DNA of 64,000 bases, from assembly GCF_017068455.1 (NCBI RefSeq), contig NZ_CP070608.1, positions 2,585,488 through 2,649,487 on the forward strand, in the 5' to 3' direction. The stretch comes from Fulvivirga lutea (GTDB lineage: Bacteria > Bacteroidota > Bacteroidia > Cytophagales > Cyclobacteriaceae). The translations under genes and the position numbers were made by a program. Every line of letters starts with the position of its first letter. Position 1 is the stretch's first letter. Positions 10,801 to 19,120 of this stretch are shown here, in pieces. Under the pieces are notes generated by a model. The model searched no databases. It worked only from the letters and a program-made list of their open reading frames with translations, and was not told where the DNA came from.

Positions 10801-10989
10801 TGGACCGATTACCCCAACAAACCGATGCTTTGAGAGCTTTAAAAGAACTTCATCACTTTGCCCTTCCCGACCAAAGAAAAGATGGCTTTCTTCAATTTTA
10901 AATGGACGCAACCCAGGGAAAGGGTTGTCAACTACTTTTTTCTCATTCGATGATGAAGATGATGTTATGTCTTCTAGTATTTCACTCAT
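7837..10989 (-). CDS. nSTAND1-type NTPase with transmembrane segment, coiled coil and WD40 propeller
   Basis: A 1050-residue signal-transduction ATPase. The N-terminus carries the nSTAND1 signature NPFPGLRPF (22-30) and LFFGREGQ, Walker A GPSGSGKSS (62-70), Walker B YLILVDQFEEL (159-169), and an arginine at 209 in TMRSDF. A winged-helix-like region leads to DISHESLMRIW near 401-411. A single transmembrane helix lies at about 509-530, preceded by a basic stretch (KRRLRNAR). Next come an Ala/Glu/Lys-rich coiled coil (about 532-660) and about seven WD40-type repeats (about 720-1010, for example FSSDGRFLASASRDKTVRLW). The tail has a W..Y....YEKTC motif seen in other bacterial STAND-WD40 proteins. 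The positive-inside rule places the NTPase in the cytosol and the propeller in the periplasm. It lies 7 bp after the TIR-like gene and overlaps the OMP gene. STAND proteins are ligand-triggered switches; the trigger and output here are unknown. Confidence 0.9.
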   Translation of the reverse strand: MSEILEDITSSSSSNEKKVVDNPFPGLRPFKIEESHLFFGREGQSDEVLLKLSKHRFVGVIGPSGSGKSSFIYCGVLPILYGGFLTDTSPDWEVVVTRPGAGPIDNLAESIVSKDPAYIAADDEEKKIKKTIITTLLRSSSLGLVEAVLQSRRATDKNYLILVDQFEELFRFKDSDDSTAVNETLAFVNLLIEAINYSDVPIYVAITMRSDFIGDCAQFPDLTKKINDSHYLIPQMTRDQKRRAVEGPVAVGDAQIAQRLVQQLLNDLGDSTDQLPILQHALMRTWGYWSKYRDREDEPLDIKHYEAIGTMSEALSMHANEAYDELTDDQKLICESIFKAITEKRGENFGIRRPTRLGEIAAIADVSEEEVIEVIDKFRHPSRSLLTPAYSVPLNGKSMIDISHESLMRIWVRLKNWVDDEADAVQMYLRLSEAAAMYQVGKAGLWRPPDLQLALNWQAKHRPTLVWGQRYHPAFERTMIFLEYSKKEFETEQRIKELQAKRRLRNARIVALVLAAATVISLGFLVFAFYQQTIAEKEKAKAVANAELAKKNEAEANKQKAAAEKQREIAIKSEAAAKEAEAIALEQRDIANNALKEAETQRLRAEEGEEAAKQSAERARQAQLAAEESEKVAKEQRAAAQAAKEAADKLRMLAIGKSMAIKSTQLRSEQSTLKGLLAQQAYIFNSENGGDQYDNDIFNGLYYAIKELGDPLVESLGGHEKGIRAVASSTTGNNIFSADTQGKILKWSLKGEHRVADTIINSRPYHLIRSIDVSSDNSRLVAGGEFPNVAGKTYVEVFDVNNNQKRTISGFEKEVWNIIITPDDKGFFALDNDGKSIKRSDFNSVSEVAATTVRLNDIALSHDGKYIVGAGNNGKIYLYDGNKNYAESVIHDNGTKVLNIAISNDNVIGLGDERGLIKVFKLFGSTSPTRLVGHSSPIEDLKFSSDGRFLASASRDKTVRLWNRSNYTAQPIKLDDHPDWVFTVAFSPDNSQVLAGTKEEVVRAWPTDIEVMADKICKKIDSNMSQDEWDTYVADDIEYEKTCNQYAKGN

Positions 10990-10996
10990 GGCCTTA

Positions 10997-12448
10997 CTAG
11001 TTTAGTTCTTCCAAAAAGCCTTTTAGTCCTTCAATAGAATTGTTTCCATTGCCGTCAATAAGGGTCACGTTATAATTTTTATATGCGCTAATATCCAGTT
11101 TGTCTTCACGACTGCTCACAATAGCCTTACCTTTAATAGGTTTCCTTCTTCCGAATCCTGGAGCTTTTAATAGGTCGAGTAGCTTCATTCTTACCCACTG
11201 ATTGTTTACTTTACCCTGATAAATAACAGCGGCATCGAAACTTCTCAAATTATTAATATGATCTTGTCTAAGTTCAAGTAATTCACCTTTAAAGCTTGGT
11301 GCTAGAACAGTATATCCAGCTTTTTCTATTTCTTTCTTTAAAGGCTCAACTTCTTTTTCATCAATTTTATCGTGCAAAACGTAAACTGAAGGCTTGCCAT
11401 TTTTCTCTGGTGAGACTGCTTTGCCCATTCGCTTATCTATTCCAACTTCAATTAGTTCTTCCCTAATAATATTTTTGAAATCTTCTAATGCTGTCTGTAG
11501 TATCTCTGTTCCTTCAGATGATGAAAGATCGCGTTTTACATTTTCTATAAAAGCGAGTTGCTTTTCACTAGCGTGATTTAGCTGATTTGAAATCCAAATT
11601 AGTCTTGAAAACTTGCTTTTGTCTTTTAAGCTGGCACTTCTTTCGGCAGCAATTTGATTCTGAATATCAACAACTGATTTATCAGAACCAGAAGGAATAT
11701 CGCCATATGAGCTGCCGATTAAATGAATAGAAAGAGAACACTCTTCCAATTCTTTGCTTACTACCTTCTTCAATTCTTCAACCTCTTGAGGTAACGTGTG
11801 GTCAGGCATTACTTTATAGCCGTGTCTTTGAAGTTCTCTTTTGATAATATTTCTCTGAATGGATAGGTCATAACCAGTTTCAGCCAAATAAATTGATCTT
11901 CGTTCGAAAAGGTGTTTCACCTCTGAAGCTCTGTCCAATTCATTTAAAACAATTAAACTTTCATGGATATCATAGGCTAAATCCACCATTTTCATCCAAA
12001 AGCTTCTTTCAGCTTCAGGACTAAAGAAATCGACAAAATCATCAATTTCTCCGGTTTCAGAATCTATGTCAAAAAGGTCATAGCCTAATAGGCCTTTCAA
12101 TTTTGCTGGTTGTTCTTCTAAAGAAACAGGCTTCTTAGTTACTTTAAATACTCTATCTACTTCGGCTTTTCCTACAGCTTTAAAAAAGGATTCCAATGTG
12201 TCGAGAGACTCACCTGATTCAATAAAAGCAGGGGATAGGATAGGTACAAGGGTTGCAACCTTTTTTAAGTTTGCACCAGTAATACTGTCATGCTCAGATT
12301 TTAACATGATATTAGGTTTTTTACCTAAAACCTGAACCAGCATTAACTCTAAAAATTTTTTAAAGTTATTTACCCAACCTAAATCTGAATCAGATTGCTG
12401 GTTATCATCATTCGCATAAATGATTAGTACGTCAATATCAAAAGCCAT
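10997..12448 (-). CDS. Protein with three TIR-like domains
   Basis: A 483-residue soluble protein with no signal peptide. Three alpha/beta segments resemble TIR or TIR-like folds. The first, at about 1-95, has DIDVLIIYANDD, a WV..F..FLE helix, ATLVPILSPAFIES and a nearby Glu86 in LDTLESFF. The second, at about 185-300, has SIYLAETGYDLS, an RELQRHGYKVMPD strand-helix and CSLSIHLIGSSYGD. The third, at about 352-480, has PSVYVLHDKIDEKEV, KAGYTVLAPSF and FDAAVIYQGKVNNQWV. The order (strand, amphipathic helix, strand, then a ...S(I/A)(H/V)LIG-type strand) is that of TIR proteins often found beside STAND NTPases. It sits 10 bp after the translocase gene and 7 bp before the STAND gene. Whether any domain cleaves NAD is not evident; the repeats are diverged and may be structural. 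Confidence 0.7.
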   Translation of the reverse strand: MAFDIDVLIIYANDDNQQSDSDLGWVNNFKKFLELMLVQVLGKKPNIMLKSEHDSITGANLKKVATLVPILSPAFIESGESLDTLESFFKAVGKAEVDRVFKVTKKPVSLEEQPAKLKGLLGYDLFDIDSETGEIDDFVDFFSPEAERSFWMKMVDLAYDIHESLIVLNELDRASEVKHLFERRSIYLAETGYDLSIQRNIIKRELQRHGYKVMPDHTLPQEVEELKKVVSKELEECSLSIHLIGSSYGDIPSGSDKSVVDIQNQIAAERSASLKDKSKFSRLIWISNQLNHASEKQLAFIENVKRDLSSSEGTEILQTALEDFKNIIREELIEVGIDKRMGKAVSPEKNGKPSVYVLHDKIDEKEVEPLKKEIEKAGYTVLAPSFKGELLELRQDHINNLRSFDAAVIYQGKVNNQWVRMKLLDLLKAPGFGRRKPIKGKAIVSSREDKLDISAYKNYNVTLIDGNGNNSIEGLKGFLEELN

Positions 12449-12458
12449 ATAAACTATT

Positions 12459-15400
12459 TTAATCTGCTACTTCCGAGCCTTTTGTTTTTGCAATATTTTT
12501 AATAAATCCTTGAGCAAGTTCATGATGGTCAGCCATCACATTATAAAAATCATATACAGAGCAATGGAAAACGACTGAGTTACCAAAAGCCTCAATTTCA
12601 TTTATTTCTAAGCTATTTTCCAAATTGAAAAGTTTGCCATATACATGGCCTTTCTTTAATCTTTTAACTTCCTTACCATCTTTCTTTAAGAAAACTTCGC
12701 CATCCGCTACCACATAAATTCTTTCTTCCTCTTCAACCTGCGGAACAATCAATCGCTCACCAGCTTTCAGGTTCACATTTTCCATTTTATCTACTACATC
12801 ACATAATAGTAGACCTTTAATATTTTTGAAATAGTCCACCGATTTTAGATACATGACCATCTCAACAGCCATAAAATAACCGTCATTCAAACCTTCCTGA
12901 AGTTTGTTTTTTTCAACGGTATCATATAAAAATTTCTTAGCTTCTGGCTTTAATCTTTCGGTAATCCTATCCAGAGCTTCAGGGTCTTTATAATACATAA
13001 CCCATGCAGCTACTTCCTGCAATAATTTATCGTTGTTAAAAAGCTGTGCTATTAAACCTCTACTTGCTCTGAACTCATCTACAAAAGCAAGGCAATGTAT
13101 TGTACAGGCCTTAGTCCACCTATTTACCTGATTATAATTTTTATTTAAAAGGTAATTTAACACTTGTATGAGGTTGTAATTCTCTCTTGGAAAATAACCC
13201 TGTAGCTGCACAATTTTTTCGCTGATAGGGATGTCATCCATTAATGGAAATAATTTCGGCTTTAACTCTTGAGAAACGAATAAATCACAAAGCTCAATGG
13301 CGAAAGCTATACCTTCAGATGTATTCGACTCAATATTTTCCCTAACAAGCTGCACAGATTGCGGGTCATACAAAATAGACATGTACATATACAATGTGTC
13401 ATAATTTGTATCTATTTCTTCTTTAATGGCATCTCTTAAAAACTTGAATTGCTCTTGTTTGGGTATTTCCGTTAGGGCGGCCAAATTCCATAAAACTTTC
13501 CCCATTTCGTTTTCAAGCAGATTGGTTAGTACCGTAACTTGTCTTTCCGAAGCTTGATAATTGAAATATCTGAATGAATTAAGGATTTGATGTACAATTC
13601 TTCTATCAGGATGTTCTATCTTGTTCCAAAGCAGTTCTACTGCACGATCTCCACCTATTCGTCCAATTATCTGAACAATTTTAAGTTTACCGTGGTCGGA
13701 CTGTCCGCTTTTATGAAAAGCTGACTCTAGAGTAAATAATGCCGCTTCACCTGCTTCAACTAAAGCAGATGTGGCTGCATTGCTAAAAGTAGGAGAGTTT
13801 AAGAGTTCCACAAGAATACCCCATGTTTCAGGCCTTTTGACCTTTCTGGCAGTGATAATAGCTTCCATTTTAACTCTGGGATCAATATCACGCAGTAATT
13901 CTAGCAGGATAAAGATGTTCTGAGGTGTAATTAATCTACGAAGTAACTTAGCCGCGAGAATACGGTCGTCACTTTTTATTGACTTACTCAATTTACCTAG
14001 CTTCTCTGCAGGTACGGATATTAAGTCACTCGATTCACTTTCTTGTGCTGCTTTTTTCGCTAGTTTACTTAGTTCAGTATTTTTATCGAATTCAATATCC
14101 AGCTTTTTAATGCGCTCTTTTGCATAGTTTTTAACCTTTGGAGAATCACTATCCAGCATTTTAATTATAGAAGACTCAAATATTGCAGGTTCTATTTTTT
14201 CCATTAGTCGTAAGCCATATATAATTTTATCATCGGCTTTACTTTCAATTTCATTTTCGAGCACGGTATTCACTGCATATTGCTGCTCCATACCACTATC
14301 TGCCTTCTCCTTGTTTTTTATAAGTGTTGATTGCAGCGTACTACGATAGTTATTATGCATTTTCTTCGTTACGAAGTACCATAGAAGTAATATAGGAAGT
14401 GTAAATACAGAGATATTAATCAATGAAAATACTTCTACCTTGTTAATTAATATGATTAACGCACCAGCAATTAAACCTGCAAAAGCTGTAACTACACCCT
14501 CTATTTTGGTTTGTACATCAAATCGGATGGAACTATCTACGGGAAGGAAGTACAATTTGAAAGCGGGGCCATCCAGGGCATCTTTCAAAGATGAAATGAA
14601 CAGCTTGCTCATTGATATAGCAATAAAGAAGAAGATGATTGCGTCCCCTGCTTCTTTCGAAAAACCAAATGAGTAACCAATAGGTATTGCAATTGAAGTG
14701 AAAATTGCCAGTAGTATTGGATTAATTAAGAGAGATACTTTTAGTCCGTATAAGGCAATTATTTTATCAGTAACAAAAGTTTGGAATAAGAAGCTAAAAA
14801 TTACAACAGTTCCCTCGAACAAACTTAAAAACTTGGCTAATTCATTAGGTTCAAACCTGGCCTTGGTTACGTTATAAAATGAGTAATCAACGAAGTTGAT
14901 GGCCACCATGGAAATTACCACAAATAGGGCCATTAAAGCGATATAAGGGTTTTGTATTAACTTGCTATACGATATGCTATATGTTGGTGTGCCTTCTCTT
15001 TTTTGAAATAAATTACTCCTTGTTATATATAAAAACATCAGAAAGTTGCCACCAATAGCAATTAAGCTCATAAATAACAGATCCTGCTCAGCAATGTAAT
15101 TGACTATAATAGGAATAGAGAAAAGCGCTAAAATAGAAGCTATTAGTTGTCCTGTATCAATACCCCCGATTATCCTTTTTGCCTGTCTTAAATTAAACAT
15201 ACGCCCAAACGAGCCCCAAAAAACAAGAAGCACGATAAAGTTTGCAGGTACGATGAATGAAAATGCAAAGAAGTAGATTGGCAGAGGGTCTGACATATTT
15301 CTAAATGCAAACTCAATACCCATTAGAACCATGGTGATGGCTAATAGGGAACCTAAACCAAGCATTTTGAAGCTTACCCTATTTTGAAAGAAGTTATATA

Positions 15401-15626
15401 AAGCAGTAAATATTACACCTAGAATACCACCAAAAAGTATGGCTAAAGGAAGTTGTTCTTCAATTTGACCTTCTTCAAGATTATTAAGAAAAAGTGCTGA
15501 GGCTCCTACATCTAAAGTGGCAAGAAAGACACCTATGAAAAAACCCATACCAAGCAATGAGAAAACTCGTGTTGACTCATCCTCATTAACGTTAAGAACG
15601 CTGAGTAAGGTTTGTTTGATTTTCAT
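12459..15626 (-). CDS. NTT/MFS-type membrane protein with HEAT repeats and C-terminal cNMP-binding-like domain
   Basis: A 1055-residue protein. Residues ~15-415 form about 12 hydrophobic segments, starting with FSLLGMGFFIGVFLATLDVG, as in the NTT (ATP:ADP translocase-like) branch of MFS proteins. A charged linker and roughly 450 residues of helical HEAT-like repeats follow (for example DSDSPKVKNYAKERIKKLD and IDPRVKMEAIITARK). The last ~110 residues resemble a cyclic-nucleotide-binding beta-roll (LIVPQVEEEERIYVVADGEVFL), but the usual phosphate-binding cassette with its arginine is not recognisable. NTT-HEAT-cNMP fusions occur in Bacteroidetes and cyanobacteria. It is the first gene of the TIR/STAND operon, ending 10 bp before the TIR gene. 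Substrate is unknown; adenine nucleotides are plausible from the family. It might instead be a membrane receptor. Confidence 0.8.
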   Translation of the reverse strand: MKIKQTLLSVLNVNEDESTRVFSLLGMGFFIGVFLATLDVGASALFLNNLEEGQIEEQLPLAILFGGILGVIFTALYNFFQNRVSFKMLGLGSLLAITMVLMGIEFAFRNMSDPLPIYFFAFSFIVPANFIVLLVFWGSFGRMFNLRQAKRIIGGIDTGQLIASILALFSIPIIVNYIAEQDLLFMSLIAIGGNFLMFLYITRSNLFQKREGTPTYSISYSKLIQNPYIALMALFVVISMVAINFVDYSFYNVTKARFEPNELAKFLSLFEGTVVIFSFLFQTFVTDKIIALYGLKVSLLINPILLAIFTSIAIPIGYSFGFSKEAGDAIIFFFIAISMSKLFISSLKDALDGPAFKLYFLPVDSSIRFDVQTKIEGVVTAFAGLIAGALIILINKVEVFSLINISVFTLPILLLWYFVTKKMHNNYRSTLQSTLIKNKEKADSGMEQQYAVNTVLENEIESKADDKIIYGLRLMEKIEPAIFESSIIKMLDSDSPKVKNYAKERIKKLDIEFDKNTELSKLAKKAAQESESSDLISVPAEKLGKLSKSIKSDDRILAAKLLRRLITPQNIFILLELLRDIDPRVKMEAIITARKVKRPETWGILVELLNSPTFSNAATSALVEAGEAALFTLESAFHKSGQSDHGKLKIVQIIGRIGGDRAVELLWNKIEHPDRRIVHQILNSFRYFNYQASERQVTVLTNLLENEMGKVLWNLAALTEIPKQEQFKFLRDAIKEEIDTNYDTLYMYMSILYDPQSVQLVRENIESNTSEGIAFAIELCDLFVSQELKPKLFPLMDDIPISEKIVQLQGYFPRENYNLIQVLNYLLNKNYNQVNRWTKACTIHCLAFVDEFRASRGLIAQLFNNDKLLQEVAAWVMYYKDPEALDRITERLKPEAKKFLYDTVEKNKLQEGLNDGYFMAVEMVMYLKSVDYFKNIKGLLLCDVVDKMENVNLKAGERLIVPQVEEEERIYVVADGEVFLKKDGKEVKRLKKGHVYGKLFNLENSLEINEIEAFGNSVVFHCSVYDFYNVMADHHELAQGFIKNIAKTKGSEVAD

Positions 15627-15726
15627 GTAGCTGCAATAATCAGGTCAAGTTATGTAATATTTGAGGATTTTCTAATATTTTTAATAAAAGAATATTCCTT
15701 AAAAACACCTTATATTTTCAATTTAG

Positions 15727-16623
15727 TTAATTTTTAAGATTTTCAAAACCTGATTTTAGATGTAAGTCTTGTTGAGGAAAAGGTATTTCTACACCGTTTT
15801 CATGAAACTTTTCAAAGATAGAATAATATAATTGGCTCTTTAGTATGTTGGGGCGGCTAGTATAATCTGTTGTCCATACCCTTAAAAAGAAATTTAGCGA
15901 GGAGTCTCCAAACTCATCGAAAAGTACATCAGGTTCGGGAGTGTTTAATACACCGGGGTTTTCTTTTGCTACTTCTAGCAGTAGTTGTTTTATTTTCTTT
16001 GGATCCTCTTTATAGGATACGCCAACTGGGAATCTGAAACTAACATTTCTGTCGTTATGGCTCCAATTTATTACTGTTGAACTAATAAACTCAGAGTTTG
16101 GTACAATTACGGAGATATTATCATTGGTAAGTACGGTTGTTGCTCGGGCAGATATTTTAGTAACATCCCCTTTAATATTGGCAACTTCAATTCTATCACC
16201 AACTTTGATGGGTTGCTCAAATAAAATGATTACACCAGAAATGAAATTGTTAGTAATGTTTTGCAAACCAAAACCAATACCAACACCTAAAGCACCAGCC
16301 AAGATGCTTAAAGTACTTAGGTCGATTCCAGCGGATTGAACAATCACCATCAAGCCAATAACCAAAATCACGTATTTGATAATGGTGGAAATGGTATGAA
16401 CAGTAGACTCACTGGCAGAATAGCGCCTAAGAACAGAGCGACCGATAAACTTGCTTAGTTTGTTAGAAACATACACTAAGCCAATTACAGAAACTAGCAG
16501 ATAACCAATGGTAACTAGTGTAATGTCAGATTGGCCCAATGAGAAAAGTTTTGTGGTAAAGAAGTACCCGAATTCCTCGAAGAATTCAATAATACTTTTT
16601 ATCACCTCTTTAAATGTTTCCAT
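15727..16623 (-). CDS. Small-conductance mechanosensitive channel (MscS family)
   Basis: A 298-residue inner-membrane channel that releases solutes on hypo-osmotic shock. Three membrane segments are visible at about 25-55, 78-100 and 105-140. The pore helix carries the Gly/Ala-rich pattern of MscS TM3 (ILAGALGVGIGFGLQN), followed by the family motif NFISGVIILFEQPIKVGDRIEV, split here only for description. The beta domain then gives NSEFISSTVINWS, and a C-terminal alpha/beta domain follows. The length matches the minimal MscS type. It is divergent from the PorE-like gene across a 154-bp spacer and lies 100 bp upstream of the translocase gene on the same strand. The spacer makes independent expression of the STAND operon likely but does not exclude read-through. 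Confidence 0.92.
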   Translation of the reverse strand: METFKEVIKSIIEFFEEFGYFFTTKLFSLGQSDITLVTIGYLLVSVIGLVYVSNKLSKFIGRSVLRRYSASESTVHTISTIIKYVILVIGLMVIVQSAGIDLSTLSILAGALGVGIGFGLQNITNNFISGVIILFEQPIKVGDRIEVANIKGDVTKISARATTVLTNDNISVIVPNSEFISSTVINWSHNDRNVSFRFPVGVSYKEDPKKIKQLLLEVAKENPGVLNTPEPDVLFDEFGDSSLNFFLRVWTTDYTSRPNILKSQLYYSIFEKFHENGVEIPFPQQDLHLKSGFENLKN

Positions 16624-16777
16624 AGCTCAAATCTTAGCAATTCAATTAAGATATTAAAATTTCAAGCATTCATAATTTAGAAATGCTTAATTTAGCGGTT
16701 AAAATGATAGTTTTGACCAATTTTTACTATTAATTTAATTGGTTGATTGTTAAATCATAATTATAAAAATTGAAACA

Positions 16778-19120
16778 ATGAGAACGTTAGACTACTTCAG
16801 GGCGATTACATTATTGCTCGGAATTTTTTTGGTAGCCCAGGTTAATGCTCAAAATACGAGTAAAATAATCTACAGTGCTGATAAGTATTTCAATATCAGA
16901 AATTATGATGAGGCACTAAAATTATATCTCAAAGCCATTGAAGATGGTGTAAAAGATGACCCTTTAGTTTATTATAATACAGGGGTTTGTTACAGTGAAT
17001 CAATTAATATCAATGAACAAGTAAAGGCTATCCCTTATTTAGAAAAGGCGATTAGTCTTGGTGTGGATCGCCTGCCTCCAATGGCTTATGAAAAATTGGC
17101 CACTGCATATCATAGAGATGAACAAATAGAAAAAGCAATAGAATACTACCAAAAGTACAAAAGCACGCTGGATAAGAACCAAACTGCAGAAATTAGGCGT
17201 GTAGAGCGATCTCTTGAAATAGCCAACAATGCTTTATTACTTATTAGTAGCCCTCGAGATATTAAAATAAATAATTTCGGTGCAGTCATAAATTCTCAAT
17301 ACACAGAATATAATCCTGTTGTGTCTGCAGATGAAAGTGTAATGGCTTACACAGCCTTAAGACCTAATACTGGTAAAACGAGATCTAATGAAGATTTTAT
17401 TGAAGAAATTTATATTTCCTACAATACTTCTGGCGTATGGTCTGAGCCCAAGAAAATAGAAATTACATCTGATTATAATGTAGGTACCGCAGGTCTTTCA
17501 GCAGATGGTCAGCGAATGCTTATCTTCATTGGAGGTCCAAATGGTTCAGGGAATCTATATTCTATCGACAAGTCAGGTTCAGATTGGTCGGTACCCGTAA
17601 CGCTTGGTAATCAAATTAACTCCAGATTTTTAGAAAGTACGGCAAGTATTACTCCTGATGGTAAAAGAATGTACTTCGCTAGTAATCGTTCAGGAGGTTA
17701 TGGGGGTATGGATATTTATGTTGTTGATAAATTGGAATCGGGTGCCTGGGGCGAACCAAAAAACTTGGGACCAAAGGTCAATACAAAATATAATGAAGAT
17801 GCACCATTTATCCATCCAGATCAATGGACATTGTTTTTCACATCTGATGGTCATAACACAATAGGCGGTAGAGATATATTTGTTACCAGACTTTTTAATG
17901 AGGAATGGACGAACCCTGAAAATATGGGTTACCCAATTAATACTACTTCTGATGACAACTATTTCACCCTTACTGCAGATGGTAGAAAAGGGTATTTTTC
18001 TTCAAATAGGAAGGGCGGAATTGGTGGCCAGGACATCTATACTATCGACATGCCTGAAGAGGAGGCTAATGTGCCATTAACAATGATCAAAGGAAGAATA
18101 TTGGACGGTGAGACTGGTAAAGCCCTGCCAACACATATATATATGGTTGACGTTGAATCCGGGAAGAAGTTAGACTTCGTGTATCAGCCAGATCCTGTTA
18201 CGGGTAATTATCTGATTATTTTACCTCCGGCCAAAAACTATGACATGATTATTGAGTCTGATGGGTTTCTGCCATATACATTGAATATCAATATACCGGG
18301 ACAAACGTATTTCTACGAATTGTATCAGGAAATTTATTTAAAAACCATCAAGCAGTTTGATGTTGTGGTTGGACAATCAGTTGAAGTGAAAAATGCCTTT
18401 TACGATACACACGAAGATGCCGTTAACAGCATACGAAGAGCACATGAGTCAAAGCTGATTAAGAATGACAGTATTGATGTTTATGACTTGATGACGGATT
18501 TAATGGCTGCTAACGATGAAGAGGCTATTAGCTACCTAACTGACTTGATTTATGAGACCAACTCAATTGATGACATTGTCTTTAAAAATAATGATGCACT
18601 GGAAGAGGCTACCAGGGTTTATTATTACGATGAAAGTGACGAAAGCAAATTCGAACGCAAGGTAATTGATGGAAATGAAATTTTCTCTTTGCCGACAATG
18701 TATGTGACCGAGGAGGCTGAACGTCAGAAGAATATGCCTAAAGAAGTGGCTAAGAGTTACGATCAAGCCTTGTTAGACAAAGTTGTTAAATGCTACTTCA
18801 ATGTGGGGCAAAGCGACCTAAAAAGCGAATATTTTGATGAACTAAATAATGTAATCGCCAAGTTGAAGTCGAACCCTGAGTTGGGAGTGCAAATATCTGG
18901 CTATGCTTCTGCTGAAGGCGATGAGGAGCTAAATAAGAAATTATCAAACGAGAGAGCGATTGCTGTTTTAGATTTCATCAATCAAAAAGGAGAAATTGTT
19001 AGAAGAAGAATAATTGCTAAAGCTTATGGCGCCACTGAAGGTAAAGGAAACCCGCAGGAGGCCAGAAGAGTAGAGGTGCAATTGGTAGATTTAAGAACTA
19101 CCGGTAGAAGCCTGCCTTAA
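16778..19120 (+). CDS. porE: PorE-like OmpA family protein: TPR, PD40 propeller, carboxypeptidase-regulatory-like and OmpA domains
   Basis: A 780-residue protein with a signal peptide ending at VNAQ. Domain order is TPR helices (about 28-150), WD40-like PD40 propeller blades (about 165-425, with repeated SADG/TPDGKRMYFASNR- and GGIGGQDIY-type strands), a carboxypeptidase-regulatory-like beta sandwich (about 430-520), a variable region, and a C-terminal OmpA peptidoglycan-binding domain (about 660-775, with GYASAEGDEELNKKLSNERA). This order is that of PorE, the periplasmic subunit proposed to anchor the type IX secretion system to peptidoglycan. PG-binding OmpA proteins of similar layout occur in several paralogues per genome, so the symbol is tentative. 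It would support export of the T9SS giant encoded downstream. A TAGTTTTG element at 16708-16715 may be its -7 box. Confidence 0.72.
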   Translation: MRTLDYFRAITLLLGIFLVAQVNAQNTSKIIYSADKYFNIRNYDEALKLYLKAIEDGVKDDPLVYYNTGVCYSESININEQVKAIPYLEKAISLGVDRLPPMAYEKLATAYHRDEQIEKAIEYYQKYKSTLDKNQTAEIRRVERSLEIANNALLLISSPRDIKINNFGAVINSQYTEYNPVVSADESVMAYTALRPNTGKTRSNEDFIEEIYISYNTSGVWSEPKKIEITSDYNVGTAGLSADGQRMLIFIGGPNGSGNLYSIDKSGSDWSVPVTLGNQINSRFLESTASITPDGKRMYFASNRSGGYGGMDIYVVDKLESGAWGEPKNLGPKVNTKYNEDAPFIHPDQWTLFFTSDGHNTIGGRDIFVTRLFNEEWTNPENMGYPINTTSDDNYFTLTADGRKGYFSSNRKGGIGGQDIYTIDMPEEEANVPLTMIKGRILDGETGKALPTHIYMVDVESGKKLDFVYQPDPVTGNYLIILPPAKNYDMIIESDGFLPYTLNINIPGQTYFYELYQEIYLKTIKQFDVVVGQSVEVKNAFYDTHEDAVNSIRRAHESKLIKNDSIDVYDLMTDLMAANDEEAISYLTDLIYETNSIDDIVFKNNDALEEATRVYYYDESDESKFERKVIDGNEIFSLPTMYVTEEAERQKNMPKEVAKSYDQALLDKVVKCYFNVGQSDLKSEYFDELNNVIAKLKSNPELGVQISGYASAEGDEELNKKLSNERAIAVLDFINQKGEIVRRRIIAKAYGATEGKGNPQEARRVEVQLVDLRTTGRSLP

